DNA of 64,000 bases. Origin: Ligustrum vulgare. Taxonomy: Eukaryota; Streptophyta; Magnoliopsida; Lamiales; Oleaceae. Both the position numbers and the translations under genes were made by a program. This document shows positions 35,273 through 46,313 of the stretch, piece after piece; the stretch's first letter is position 1; every line of letters starts with the position of its first letter. The stretch spans positions 50,644,124 to 50,708,123 of the forward strand of contig OY743169.1 of the NCBI GenBank assembly GCA_963555705.1. Reading direction: 5' to 3'. Under the pieces are notes generated by a model. The model made no database searches. It was not told where the DNA came from and saw only the letters and a program-made list of their open reading frames with translations.

Positions 35273-35454
35273 AAAAAAAAATAAGTCGGAGGCAACCGTT
35301 GAAATGTAGATGAGGACTAATTTTCACATTGCTACAAACACTATAGATGAGAACTAATATTGAAATGTTTCTTATTGCTACTTGGTCCTTGTTTCCTAAT
35401 GGTAAAATCGTAAATTACCAACCAATGCACGGGGTATCATAAAGGTACCAAAAA

Positions 35455-35873
35455 CCATATGTAGCCTCTCCGATTCCTAGGGTTTAGATTTCCCTTCATA
35501 ATACGAACAGAGAAACAAAGCTCAATCCTAAATGGTGCCGTCAACCCAGTCCGTACAGTGCTTCGGCCGGAAGAAAACCGCTGTCGCCGTGACCCACTGC
35601 AAGAGCGACCGCGGATTGATCAAAATCAACGGAGTCCCCATTGAGCTTGTGCAGCCGGAGATCCTTCGCTTCAAGGCTTTCGAGCCCATTCTCCTTCTCG
35701 GCCGCCACCGCTTCGCTGGAGTCAACATGCGCGTCCGCGTCAAGGGCGGTGGTCACACCTCCCAAATCTACGCAATCCGTCAGTCCATTGCTAAGGCTCT
35801 GGTCGTGTTCTACCAAAAGTACGTCGACGAACATTTTGAGTATTGCCATAAACATTTTTGCAATATTTTTTGA
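35455..35873 (+). pseudogene. RPS16: 5' fragment of the 40S ribosomal protein S16 (uS9) gene with its leader
   Basis: ATG 35532 opens a frame of 113 codons whose first 98 or so match plant RPS16 (uS9) closely: [68 protein letters not shown] normal RPS16 has about 145 residues; here the match stops after YQKYVDE (35831), and the frame runs 14 more codons into unrelated sequence before a stop. The C-terminal tail that threads to the decoding site is lost. The leader keeps cctagggtttag (35477-35488), a telo-box typical of ribosomal protein promoters. The break abuts CACTA-like subterminal words, so this looks like a gene piece captured by the element. There are no internal stops in the matched part, which implies recent capture. 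Confidence 0.85.
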
Positions 35874-36236
35874 GTATTGCCGTAAACCTTTTGTAACTTT
35901 TTTTTTAAACGTTGTCATATGTAATTTATATATTGTTTTAAAATTATTGAATATTTATTTATAAATCCTATATTTCCTCATTAATTTATTAAAATTATAA
36001 TTTGTACAAACGAAAAAAGCAATTCATTAAAATAGTAATTTACAAATTCTCGAATTCGTACAAAATAAATAGCGTTTAATGTTTAATAAATTCGCCAAAA
36101 AACCACATAACTCATACAATATAAATAGTGTTAATAATGTTTAAAAAATCCACAAAAGACCAGATAATCTTATCACAAAAGAAATAGTTGATGTCTTCAC
36201 AGTACTAGCTTGCTTAACTAAGACCAACGAATTATT

Positions 36237-36912
36237 TTTATTGTTGCATCCGGACCCAAAAAAAGGTACAGTGATCTACCACCGAAGGCCCAACAGTGGC
36301 CCAACGAACCTTAACCCACAGCAAACGCCTAAAATATCACTTTGGAATGAATGCCGAGGTGGTACGCCAAGCAAACCTCTTTAGCCGACCTGGTTAACGC
36401 CTAGTCGATGTGCTTTATGCTCAGTCGGGGCGCTTTATGGCGTTGATCAGAAAAGAGATGGAGTCAATGATGGGACACCACCTTTACCAAGATGTGACAA
36501 ACGTCCATCCCCTACGAAATGTAGCAATGATTACGGTTGAAAAGCAAGATTATCACATCCATGAACTAGGATGATGACAAGTGTAAAGTACGCCACGTGT
36601 CGTGATCCGAGACAAGAAGTTCCTCTATAAATGAAGTACAATTATCTCCAAGTTAAGGGTTAGCATTTTTACTCTCTTAACTGAATATTTACTCTTCATT
36701 TTCTCTCTTTTACGCACTTATATTTCCCGCACTCAAATTATATTTGCTTGACATGGGCACTGACTTAGGCATCGGAGTGCAAACGGGAGCAACCTCGACT
36801 CCCTTTGCAAACTAATTGTTTGTCACAGTGCTCAAGAGATCCACGTGTTCAAGAGGGAGGAGCTAAGACGTGTTGGTCCAAGGTCCAGCCGAATTTTGTG
36901 GTCAACAGTTAT
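36237..36912 (+). mobile_element. Solo LTR 36242-36907 of a Tat/Ogre-like Ty3 element
   Basis: The ends TGTTGCATCC and GGTCAACA form tgttg/caaca inverted termini. The flanks tttat (36237-36241) and gttat (36908-36912) match at four of five bases. The phrase tgacttaggcatcggagtgc at about 36760 is typical of R-U5 of Tat/Ogre-type LTRs, and a TATA box (ctctataaatg, 36623-36633) stands 130 bp upstream. No internal domain follows, so this is a solo LTR inside the CACTA element. Confidence 0.68.
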
Positions 36913-37050
36913 CATTGCCCTCGGAATCATGGCTGCCTGTGTTATCCTTTCTTGTGCAAATTCTAATGCACATTCATCATAAATCAAGAAACAAGTTGAG
37001 GTTGTTGATGCCAAGATAATTGTCACCAATGGATCAACCTATGACAAGGT
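36908..37050 (+). pseudogene. Exon-like fragment of an unidentified gene
   Basis: One frame reads IALGIMAACVILSCANSN, then after a stop KKQVEVVDAKIIVTNGSTYD ending at a good 5' splice site (aag|gtaaga at 37050). The first part resembles a signal peptide or membrane segment. I do not recognise the gene. It directly follows the solo LTR and may be another captured piece. Confidence 0.35.
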
Positions 37051-39012
37051 AAGAATTAGCATGAAATTATTACACATACATAACTACAAGCAATGTAACA
37101 TCAAATTACACCAAAATAATTAAATAAACAAAAACAAAAAATTTCTATTATAAATAAAAAAAGAATGTACTAATAAACCTAACTTATTCAACTTACCCTT
37201 TGCGTGTTTTGATAGTAGAAGAGGCTTCACTTTAAACCCTCTCCATGAGAGGTTTCAACTTTGATGATTGATACTAGTTCGGTTTCAACACTCTTCGATC
37301 ATTGCCGCGCATCGTGCTATTTCAGCCTACAAGAAACCAAGCAAGCTACTTATAAGCAACTTATTTCTTCTGGACACTCAAGATTCCATAACCACTTGAA
37401 ATAGATTGCAAATGAAAATTTTATTTTCTCAAGTATTTGACTTAAGACTGAAATTGGGTCCAATTTCTTTTGAGACTTCCACTTCGTTCTAATTCATCAT
37501 GTTAAGAACAATAATAAATAGACACGGGTTTCACTTTTGGACAAAGTTTGTTGTAGTTTAACTTACAATCCATAAATTGCTTGTAAGACCATTAAAATTG
37601 GGAATTATTTTAAGTATATATTGCTTGATCAGAAATTTAGAGGAGTATTTATAGTTCTTAAGCACTATTATTGGCTGAAATCTGTGAAAACACCAAAAGT
37701 AATGGTGAAATAAGATTAAAAAATATACCTTGTTTGCAGCATCAATGAAAGTTCCCATCAGTGCATATAAATTTGTGTTCTAACTTTATCTGCACACAGC
37801 CCATAAATACTAAGGCAGTTAGACTAACATTTTCATTTCGTTCTCAATTTTTGCTGCACAAATTTTTAAAATGAACTGCACTGACATCTGAAAGGTAAGT
37901 GATATAAATCTTCCATAAAATGCATAAAATTGACCATTTGGCACATCTCGGTTCTCATATTTGTTGGACTTAATTATATTTGCTTGAAATTCTTTAAAGA
38001 CGGCCTCTAAAATAGATATCCGTCACTTCCTAGCATTACCATTTGTTCAAGACTTTCATTTATTGGAGTAGATTAGTTGTTATTATGTGATTACGATCAT
38101 TTTCTACTTTGCTCAATCAATTTCATGCTTGTAGTTGCAAATTAGACTTTTAATTTAGTTGAAATGATTTACCAAGGATTTTTCAGATGGTTCAAGGTTT
38201 ATTTTGATTGTAATATTGTATTTTACTATGTTTTCAGTTACTTTATTAGTTTATATTGAATCTTATGCCTCGGCTCACTGATAGCCTCAATAATCAAATT
38301 GCTCTTTTTAAGCATTGCAGTTATCTGAATGTCTATAAATAATTTCATTCAATTAGAAAATAAAAGAATATATCATATCCACATAAACAACTTAATGTGG
38401 AATTCAAATTGGACTTAGGTGCAAACAAATAAAATAGAAGTGGTATATATAAAAATATTAGTTCCACAAAAAAGGCATACAAAATAATACCGATAGCCGT
38501 CAAGTGCAATAATTAAGAACATTGCAGTCTTGATTTCCTTTTGTGTGTCAAGAAATGAGAAATCTGTACAAACCTTTTTACGTTCAGGCTGAAGATCAGC
38601 CCATGACGTTAGATGTTTTAAGATCTCCAGATTCGTTAAAACCATTCCTAAACATATAAAGAATCAAAAGGAAATCAGCACAAGCAATTGCTACAGGCAG
38701 AGAAAGAGGGAAATATAACAGTTATTGGCTTGCTTCGCAATAACATTTCAATCTATATTATGAGCACAATCCAAAATTTAAAAACACTTGATGTAAGATA
38801 AAATAAACAAAGGTAAAAGGAAATGAACCCTATGGAGTTGTACCACAGGGTCCATAAAAGCCACAACTGAAAAATTAAATTTTAGAAAAATATCCTTCAA
38901 ATAAAACTTCATGCTTAAAAATATTATCCATTGCATCCTTGATCCAACTTCTCCACTCAATGTGAAAATGCCCAAATTTAAAAATCTTACTTAATATTAA
39001 AGTACGAGAATT
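37051..39012 (-). other. CACTA interior with minus-strand exon-like pieces; no gene identified
   Basis: On the minus strand, 38580-38645 reads MVLTNLEILKHLTSWADLQP, ending at a plausible donor (aaaaag|gtttgt), and 38880-38960 reads WIKDAMDNIFKHEVLFEGY. Both look exon-like but are short and I cannot name a family. Codon texture elsewhere is non-coding. They could be remains of one captured gene transcribed leftwards. Confidence 0.3.
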
Positions 39013-39013
39013 T

Positions 39014-40170
39014 CCCGCCAATTTAACACTACTTTTTGTGATTTTTTTTATACAATATTATATATTATATATTTCATTTATTTTCACACTCAACTTTTAT
39101 TGCTTTCACACTCCAAAGACCAAAACTCAACTTTTATTGTGTTCACACTACTACTTTCACTTAAATATTTTTATGGAGAATTTTTTTTTTTTACTTATTT
39201 ATATTTTATTATTTGTGTTTAAACCTCTATTTTCATAATTTTTTTTTTATCTTTTAATGTTTTGAATTTTGCAAATAAGTATTTGTGTGCAGTCATACAA
39301 ATTCAATGCAAAATTTTCAGTTCAAAATTATATCGAAGTTGTATCACGCGTCTAATACTAAATAAATCTTATTGTATAAAACTTTTTATAAATAATCTTA
39401 TTTTTTTAGTTATTTAGTACATCTAAAATTTTGAGCTCCTTTATATTGCGTTATATTAACTTAATTAGTATTTTTATAGAAAGTTACATTTAATACGTAA
39501 ATAATTTTTTTCAATAATTGTGATATTTTATTGGCATTAATCTTATAGATGAATAATTTCGTACTGTCATACAAATTTAATATCGCCTCCTCCCGCCAAT
39601 TTGACACAACTTTTTGTAATTTTTTTTTATACAATATTATATATTATATATTTCATTTATTTTCACACTCAATTTTTATTGCTTTCACACTTCAAAGACC
39701 AAAACTCAACTTTTATTGTGTTCACACTGCTACTTCCACTTAAATATTTTTATGGAGATTTTTTTTTACTTATTTATATTTGATTATTTGTATTTAAACC
39801 TCTCTTTTCATAATTTTTTTTTTTATCTTTTAATGTTTTGAATTTTGCAAATAAGTATTTGTATGCAGTCATACAAATTCAATGCAAAATTTTCAGTTCA
39901 AAATTATATCGAAATTGTATCACGCATCTAATACTAAATAAATCTTATTGTATAAAACTTTTTATAAATAATCTTATTTTTTTTAGTTATTTAGTACATC
40001 TAAAAATTTGAGCTCCTTTGTATTGCGTTCTATTAACTTAATTAGTATTTTTATAGAAAGTTAAATTTAATACGTAAATAATTTTTTTCAATAATTGTGA
40101 TATTTTATTGGTATCAATCTTATGGATGAATAATTTCGTTCTGTCATACAAATCTAATATCGAATTTTCA
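39014..40170. repeat. 578-bp tandem duplication
   Basis: cccgccaattt at 39014 and again at 39592 begin two near-identical units with a 578-bp period; both contain caatattatatattatata, ccaaagaccaaaactcaac-like and gaattttgcaaataagtattt words. A third unit starts at about 40145 but diverges at once. The unit is AT-rich and non-coding. It lies just upstream of the Helitron coding relic and may belong to its 5' part. Confidence 0.85.
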
Positions 40171-40558
40171 TTTATATTTATATCGAATATTTAATCAATT
40201 TGTATTAAATTTTATTTTAAATAATCATACTTTTAATTCAATATTTACGATTCTTAAATTTTTACAACAATAAGTAAATTGTCTCCCAATTTACTTAACT
40301 GATAATTGAGATGATCAATATTATATTATAATTTTCATCAAAAAACAATTACATTGTATAAAAATTGCAAAAACTTATAATACCATGAATTTGATGCATC
40401 TTTGTCAATCACAATTTTAGTTTTTTTCTTTTTTTATGATTATCAAATTCGTTTCTTATACGTGTTGTTTTTCATTGTCAATAGTCAAAACAATAAATCT
40501 TATCTTTTATAGCATGATCTATATTATTAACTTTTTCATCTATTGTTTGATTGTTCAG

Positions 40559-42491
40559 AGTACATGGACATTGGAGATCCTACATTTAAATATTTATTTT
40601 GCAAAGCAAATTTTTGGTGCGAGGAGAGAGTGAATAAGCATTATAAAACATGTAATTCGAAGTTCTCATTTTGTTGTGGGGTGAACACGATTTTTAATAA
40701 TATTTCAAACCAAATCATTTAAAACGGTTTGGAATTTTTCCAAGCCAAACTAAACCATTTCATTTTTTAAACAAAATAAAATCAAACTATTTTTTGCGAT
40801 TTGGTGCGGTTTGAAACGACGGATTGCTGATGAATAAATTAGTATATTTCAAAGCGAGCTCAAAGACACATTCATCTAAAATTTCGAGTTGAAACTAGCT
40901 CAAAAATAGTATTAAGTTTCTAATTGAGTGCTTTGTTGTGAATCAATCCATGTTGACAAACAAACTAATTATCTAGAAGTAAACTATCGTTAGCTCTTAT
41001 ATTAAAAATTTTATTTTAAGAAAATATCTTGGATGATGATAATGAATTGTAGGAGGAAAAATTATTTCCAAATGATTGTGGATTTGAACAAATTAATCTT
41101 TGTCTCCTCAATTTTGATTTGTTGACAATAAAAAGTATATTGCTTTTTTTTTTTTTTTTTTTAAATTGAACATTTGTCTTTATTTTTATTTTTTAAAATT
41201 TGGCGGGTTAGCTGTTTGAAATAGCGATTTTGACAATTGAAACATAAACCAAATTGTTTAAGGTGGTTTGGAATTTTTACAAACCAAACCATTTGTTACA
41301 GTTTAATTCGATTTTGCGGTTTATTTGTTCACCCCTACTTTGTTGTATACAAGAGAAAGTGAATATTTCTCTTATGGAAGATCAACCTCTAATTTTGAAA
41401 GATTTGTTATATGACAGGGAGACAGGATTAAAAATTCCATTGAGAACATTCAGACATATAATATGATGTTTTCATTCACTTCTATGGGGGATTTTATAAT
41501 GAGCTAAATGATGGTAGAGGGTCTCCCCTCTTCAGATTACACAATCAAAATTGCCATAAGATTGAGTGTCTATTGTCTAATGACGGTTCAGCTCTGCAAT
41601 TTGCTCGCTTTACATTGTTGACAATGTGAATGAGGTTGAAAGCAGAAAAAGGGTCGTGAGGTACGTAGTATGTATTTATTGTTTTTATATTTATATTGTT
41701 TACGGATAATTTTGTTGTGATATTCTAAAATTTAATTTATGTCTTTTAATGTCTCCGGGTAGGAGTGAATCATTCGATTCTATGTTGCATGACTTAATAG
41801 TTTCTGATTCGTAGGATATGCTAGACAAATACAACAAATTGTTAAGGTAATTTAGGTCGGTTTGAGAAAAGATGATTGAGGAAACACTTCAAATTTAAGA
41901 CTTATACTTATTGGTTGGTGGGCGACCAATGATGGCCAATATGATTTTTCTATTGTCGATGAAATTGCCGAATTAATTGTCGATGGATTTTGACACACTA
42001 CCTGGACACATGGATATCACTATTGCGCCACGTGGTGGACCTTTGCAACAGATAAGTGAGGACACAAGTTCTTTCTGAGAAATATTGATCATACACAGGG
42101 ATTGAGTAATGGAACAAGGTTAATAGTTACAAAACTTGGCGACCATGTTCTAGAAGGTCAAATTTTTTCTGGCATCAATGCAAGACACAAGTTCTTTGTT
42201 CCAATGTTATCGTTGAACCCTTCTAATTCTAGGATACTTATTAAATTTCAAAGAAGACAATTTCTATTGATGGTGTCATGTGTCATGACTATCAATAAGA
42301 GTCAGGGACAATCATTCTTGCATGTGGAACTTCTTCTTAAACGGCTGGTGTTTACACATGGATAATTTTATGTTGCGATTTCTAGGGTGACAAATCGTTC
42401 CAGATTAAAGATATTGATTTGTGATAAGAAAGGAAGAACAACAAAATCAAATAACAACGTTGTGTACAAAGAAGTATTCCAGAATTTGTAG
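40559..42491 (+). pseudogene. Helitron replicase/helicase relic
   Basis: Read in order: YMDIGDPTFKYLFCKANFW and NKHYKTCNSKFSF (40560-40670), then, across the hAT insertion, CIQEKVNISLMEDQPLILKD (41341-41400), NDGRGSP-like and HNQNCHKIECLL (41500-41575), LIGWWATNDGQYDFSIVDEI (41891-41960), HTQGLSNGTRLIVTKLGDHV (42092-42150), FQRRQFLLMVSCVMTINKSQ (42247-42305; TINKSQGQS is helicase motif VI-region), LKRLVFTHG, and finally VVYKEVFQNL with a stop (42491). The Rep (HUH) domain and most helicase motifs between about 42055 and 42080 are deleted. Stops and frame changes are many. Confidence 0.88.
40669..41346. mobile_element. hAT element 40677-41338 inserted in the Helitron
   Basis: The ends tggggtgaacac (40677) and gttcacccct a (to 41338) are inverted repeats. 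The flanks ttttgttg (40669-40676) and ctttgttg (41339-41346) are an 8-bp duplication with one mismatch. The 662-bp body has no transposase; both ends are rich in aaccaaacc / ggtttgg words. Its removal restores the Helitron reading frame, which confirms the boundaries independently. Confidence 0.88.
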
Positions 42492-42630
42492 TCATATGAA
42501 ATTAATAAATGATGATATTATCTCTTATTTGCGAAATTTATTTATTTTATGAAAATGATTTATCTAATTTCATATTGAATTATCTTTATCCAAACGTTTC
42601 TTCCCGTGCATCGCACGGGTGATTAACTAG

Positions 42631-43132
42631 TAAAGACATAATAGTAAAAGGGCAGTAAATGAAAGAGCTAGAAGTCAAAATAGTTTACCTGTAAAAATTA
42701 TACAGAAATATAACAAAAGAAAACAAATGTAGAGAAAGGCTCAGTGTCTAACAGTAAAATGAATGAAGAGCAATAAAAATAAATTAATTAATATCATGGG
42801 AAGTTAAATAAAACCCACTGTTACAATAAATCTACTGTAATTTAACTTATGACGTTACATTTGTCTATGATAAGAAACCAGTGACTTCAATGATGCATCT
42901 GAAATTTCAGATAAGCATATTATGAACATGGTATATGCTCTCGAAGAATCATGACAGTCTGAAAAGTATGACAAATACGATTTGAAAAGTTCACCAAGTC
43001 AATTTTGGCAACAGCAGTAAGTATCACTTACGTGTGCACTTGCATCTGTGTGCAGATGTGTTCATGGTTGTCTATGCATGAGTGAGAGTGGGAGTGGGAG
43101 TGGGAGTGGGAGACTATGCTACTTTACTTGGT
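42631..43132. other. CACTA interior, no gene seen; (GGGAGT)n repeat at its end
   Basis: AT-rich DNA without recognisable coding sequence. A short repeat gggagtgggagtgggag lies at about 43087-43112, in the probable 3' flank of the minus-strand ORF that follows. Confidence 0.6.
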
Positions 43133-43645
43133 CTTCAGCAAAGGAGGGCAACTAGAAGCCTCAATATCTAACGTCCTCTTTCCACTTTTTCTTCTCCGAG
43201 ACATGAAATTAACCAGCACAGGAGCAGAGGTCTCTTTATTTTTTATTTTTTCAACTGACCCAGGAACGAGGACAGCTTTCCCACTCTTCTTTGTTGTCTG
43301 AAGCAAGGAGCCAAAAGGATTGAGAACAATCTTCCCTTTATCGTTTGTTTTTTCAACTGATGAGCTAGAAGGATTGAGGATTGTCTTCCCTATCTCTTTT
43401 GTTTTCTCGAGTGAGGAGCTAGAAGGACTATGGATCACAACCCCTCTTTCCTTTATTTTCTCATATGAGTTGCTAAAAGGATTAATGATCAGGCCTTCTA
43501 TTTTCTGGATTGAGCTGTTAGAAGCATTGAGAACAGCCTTCCCTTTATCCTTTGTTTTTTCAACTGACATGCTAGAAGGATTGAGGATAGCATTCCTTAT
43601 CTCTTTTGTTTTCTCGGGTGAGGAGCTAGAAGTACTAAGAATCAC
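43133..43645 (-). CDS. Unidentified Ser/Lys-rich repeat protein fragment (captured gene?)
   Basis: An open frame of about 170 residues on the minus strand ends at TAA 43133-43135. It is built of 27-33-residue repeats of the form SSSS-EKTK-(I/D)-GK-ILNPSS, at least five in a row, and finishes with a basic block MSRRRKSGKRTLDIEASSCP and LLKTK. The frame has no stops over 510 bp in AT-rich DNA, so it is probably real coding sequence or was so recently. I do not recognise the family. Its start is uncertain: upstream is a possible 3' splice site region, and a second minus-strand ORF at 43915-44110 may be its 5' exon. It lies next to the right end of the CACTA element, so it may be a captured gene piece. 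Confidence 0.5.
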
Positions 43646-43914
43646 AACCCCTCAAACTATCAAAATCCGCCTCAAATCCACTCCACTACTATTCTACCAC
43701 AATAAATCTAGATGAACCCTTATATAATAAATAAATTAACTACCACAAAAATTCCTAATCCTAAATAAACCCTAAATAACTTAAATGAATTCATCAACAG
43801 ATTCAACACTCAAATAATTAATAAGCAATAATTAAACCACCAAATTATGTAATAAAAAAAAGAGTAACATTTCAGATTAATTACCGTACCACTAACCAGA
43901 ACTTAAGAATTAAT

Positions 43915-44110
43915 TGTCGGACGAATATGGAGGCGCGACGGAACCAGCTGCAGCAGCAGTAGGAGTTGAGCACTTCAGAGGACGAGCACGTTGGTCAGTG
44001 AACTGGGCTAAACCTTTACGACGGGTGGCGACAGAGTTCAGAGAGCGAGGAAGAGAAAGATAGAGACGGAGGCGTTGGAGTGAGCCAGTGGGGGGAGAGA
44101 AGTCGATTGT
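43915..44110 (-). pseudogene. 5' exon-like ORF with transit-peptide-like composition
   Basis: On the minus strand a frame reads RLRLYLSLPRSLNSVATRRK and KCSTPTAAAAGSVAPPYSSD before a TAA at about 43916. It is rich in Ser, Arg, Ala and poor in acids, like an organelle transit peptide; the DNA here is GC-richer than its surroundings. No initiating ATG is clear. It is about 190 bp inside the subterminal region of the CACTA element and could be the captured 5' end of a host gene. Confidence 0.35.
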
Positions 44111-44470
44111 TGTGGTTGGAATTAGGTTTTAATTTTTTTAAGTTTTTGTTAATTGCAACTTAGACGCTCAACTTTAGATAATGTAAAATTAATCTCAAAA
44201 TTTAAGTTATCGCGACATTTTTCAAATGTTGCAAAAGCTTAGGCTATTGCAATGTTTTGAAAAACGCTGCAAAAGCTTAATTTAAACGTTGCAAAAAATT
44301 CAATCTATGGCAATAATTTTTGAACGTTACAAAAGGGGATAAATCTCAAAAATATGAACCAAATGCAACATTCATTTAACGAATGTTGCCGTTGACCCCC
44401 TTTTTGCAACATTCAATTATTAAATGTTGTCATTTAAGTATTGCAAAAGCCCCATTTTGTTATAGTGGTT

Positions 44471-46313
44471 TCAAGGTAATTTTTTGGAGTCATTACTAAC
44501 AGTTACCACAACGTGAATAGTTAATGAGAATGTGGATGAAGCAAGGTGGATTATCAAGGAAATATACTAGAAGAAGTAGATAGCGATTATGTAAGGAAGT
44601 GGACAGCATTTATGAAGTCAAGACGGTAAATTAGAAATTCAAAGTAGCAAGTAGTTAGTATAATTTGTATATATTGTAGAAAGTTAGACTTTTAAAAAGA
44701 CCAACAAATCAAAACTTTTAAAACAGAGATGAAATTTTCTTATCTTAGATTTTAGAATTATCCTAATTTAATTTGTGTACTTGCGCCCCTTAAAGGTGTC
44801 TTGTAAATCAAGTCTTCTTTGGTTCTAACACCCCTTTTTTGGACATTATCTCAAGAGATTTGTCCCTTACACTTTCTTCTAATCCTTTTTAATTAATAGC
44901 ACGAGCAAAACAATATCTACACGAAACAATTTGTCACCTTCGGTGGGACAATTGGAGTAGGAAAGTTTAAAGCATCATGCCTCATAAAAATCCTGACAAG
45001 GAGCTGGTTGTATAGTGATATCTTCCTTCTATAGTTGAAGAAGAACAGCAGTGCACCCAGAGATAGAAAGACCTCACGGTCGTTATGAACCAACGACAGA
45101 GTTGAGTTCACGTACCATGCGAGAACTCACATAGGACATTGTTGAGTAAATAAACTTACAAATTATTCATATTGTAGAAAAACTTGCTCAAAACGGAAAT
45201 AGGTATTATGACAACATGTCCAAACAGTTAAGCACTTTAAATGAATTGATGGTAGGTCAAGTATGCCAAGGGAATCCTATGAGAGGGGTAACTACTTCCA
45301 CACTGGGCGCCTAATAGGTAATGACTCACCAAACATCAATACAAATTGTAAAAACCTGAAAATTTTGTATCTTAATTCATTTATTGAGAAAGTTGGAATC
45401 AAGTTTTTCTTAGAGAAGAGACAATTCCACATGTTGTATGATGAGATAATATAGAATTTATAAGAAAATGGGAGAAATTGATGTTATTGGTAACTTTGGA
45501 GACTAAATTGGCATAAAAGAAAGTTGTATATGATGTTTGAACTCAATCGAATGGAATTTCATAATTGAGGACTAAGCTGGAAATTTTAGAAAAATCTATT
45601 AATTACAGTTTTGTCATTGTGATGAACACAAATTTGGGATCCTTTTGTGGATTATATAGTGATCTTTGTCCATGGAAGTTATACCATTTTATAGTTTATG
45701 ATGAGATCTAAGCATTGATATCAAACTTGGGCACATTTGAGTTCAAGAAGTGTTTCAAAAATCGAGCTAAATTTACACGTAAGAAGTAGTTGAAATACTG
45801 AAAATCCTCAAAATAATTCTAAGTGTAAAGTTGTGGTCGAGTAGCCATGTTTGAGATGATGATACGAGCAACATGGTAATCCGATATCTTTGCATATTAT
45901 ACTTCCTTATAGTACACAATGAGATGTATGTATTGGTATCAAAACTTGAGCTCAATTGAGGTCGTGAAGTGTTTCAAATATCAAGTTGAAGTTGCATGCT
46001 TGAAGTGGTAAAGGTGCTGAAAATTTCAGAAATTTGGCTAAGTATGGAAATCCAGTCGAGCAGCCACTTTTGGACGAATGGTACAGGCTGTATAGTAATC
46101 TGTTTTCTTTGCATGTGTAACCATTGCGAAGCTTGAAGTGTGAACTTTACAACGGTATAAAGATTGGACAAAACGGAGCTCGTCTTGACCTTCAAATATT
46201 GACCCGAAAGTGGAAACTTGAGATGGAAAAACCTATAAATTTTATTAATAAAATAATGGGAAATGGACACTTGGCATTCCCATATTATTACTTTAAGGAC
46301 ATGTTTGGCACAT
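44471..46313. mobile_element. Probable Del/Tekay-like LTR-derived DNA
   Basis: About 45720-45990 and 45950-46190 are two degenerate copies of a 230-240-bp unit (ttcaagaagtgtttcaaaaatcgagct / gtcgtgaagtgtttcaaatatcaagtt, then tcgagtagcc / tcgagcagcc). This tandem style occurs in LTRs of Del/Tekay-type Ty3 elements. The earlier part (44471-45430) has only short ORFs and no recognised motif. Assignment is tentative. Confidence 0.35.

Larger units (their letters stand above)
40555..42630 (+). mobile_element. Helitron relic with canonical 3' end at 42630
   Basis: The 3' end has a perfect 7-bp hairpin CCCGTGC-ATC-GCACGGG (42603-42619), then 11 nt to CTAG at 42627-42630, followed by T. This is the textbook Helitron terminus. 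The body carries Helitron protein segments from about 40559 to 42491. It lies inside the CACTA element and has a hAT element inserted at 40677. The 5' TC end is not identified; the 578-bp duplicated region at 39014-40170 may be part of it. Confidence 0.88.
34253..44470. mobile_element. CACTA (En/Spm) element 34256-44467 carrying gene fragments
   Basis: The left end is CACTACAACAAAAAC (34256) and the right end is ...ATTTTGTTATAGTG (44467), which is CACTATAACAAAAT when reversed. The 3-bp target duplication gtt is perfect (34253-34255, 44468-44470). The right 330 bp are packed with short subterminal words in both orientations (ttgcaacatt, gcaaaagctta, tgttgtcattt), as CACTA transposases bind; cousins occur near 34280 and at 35836-35925. 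No TnpA or TnpD coding sequence is seen, so this 10.2-kb copy is non-autonomous. It holds an RPA1-like fragment, an RPS16 fragment, other exon-like pieces, a solo LTR and a Helitron. Confidence 0.82.

Noticed and set aside
43320..43715. Plus-strand frame of 131 codons with Phe/Ser repeats
   Set aside because: It is the antisense shadow of the minus-strand EKTK repeat protein, which has the more protein-like composition.
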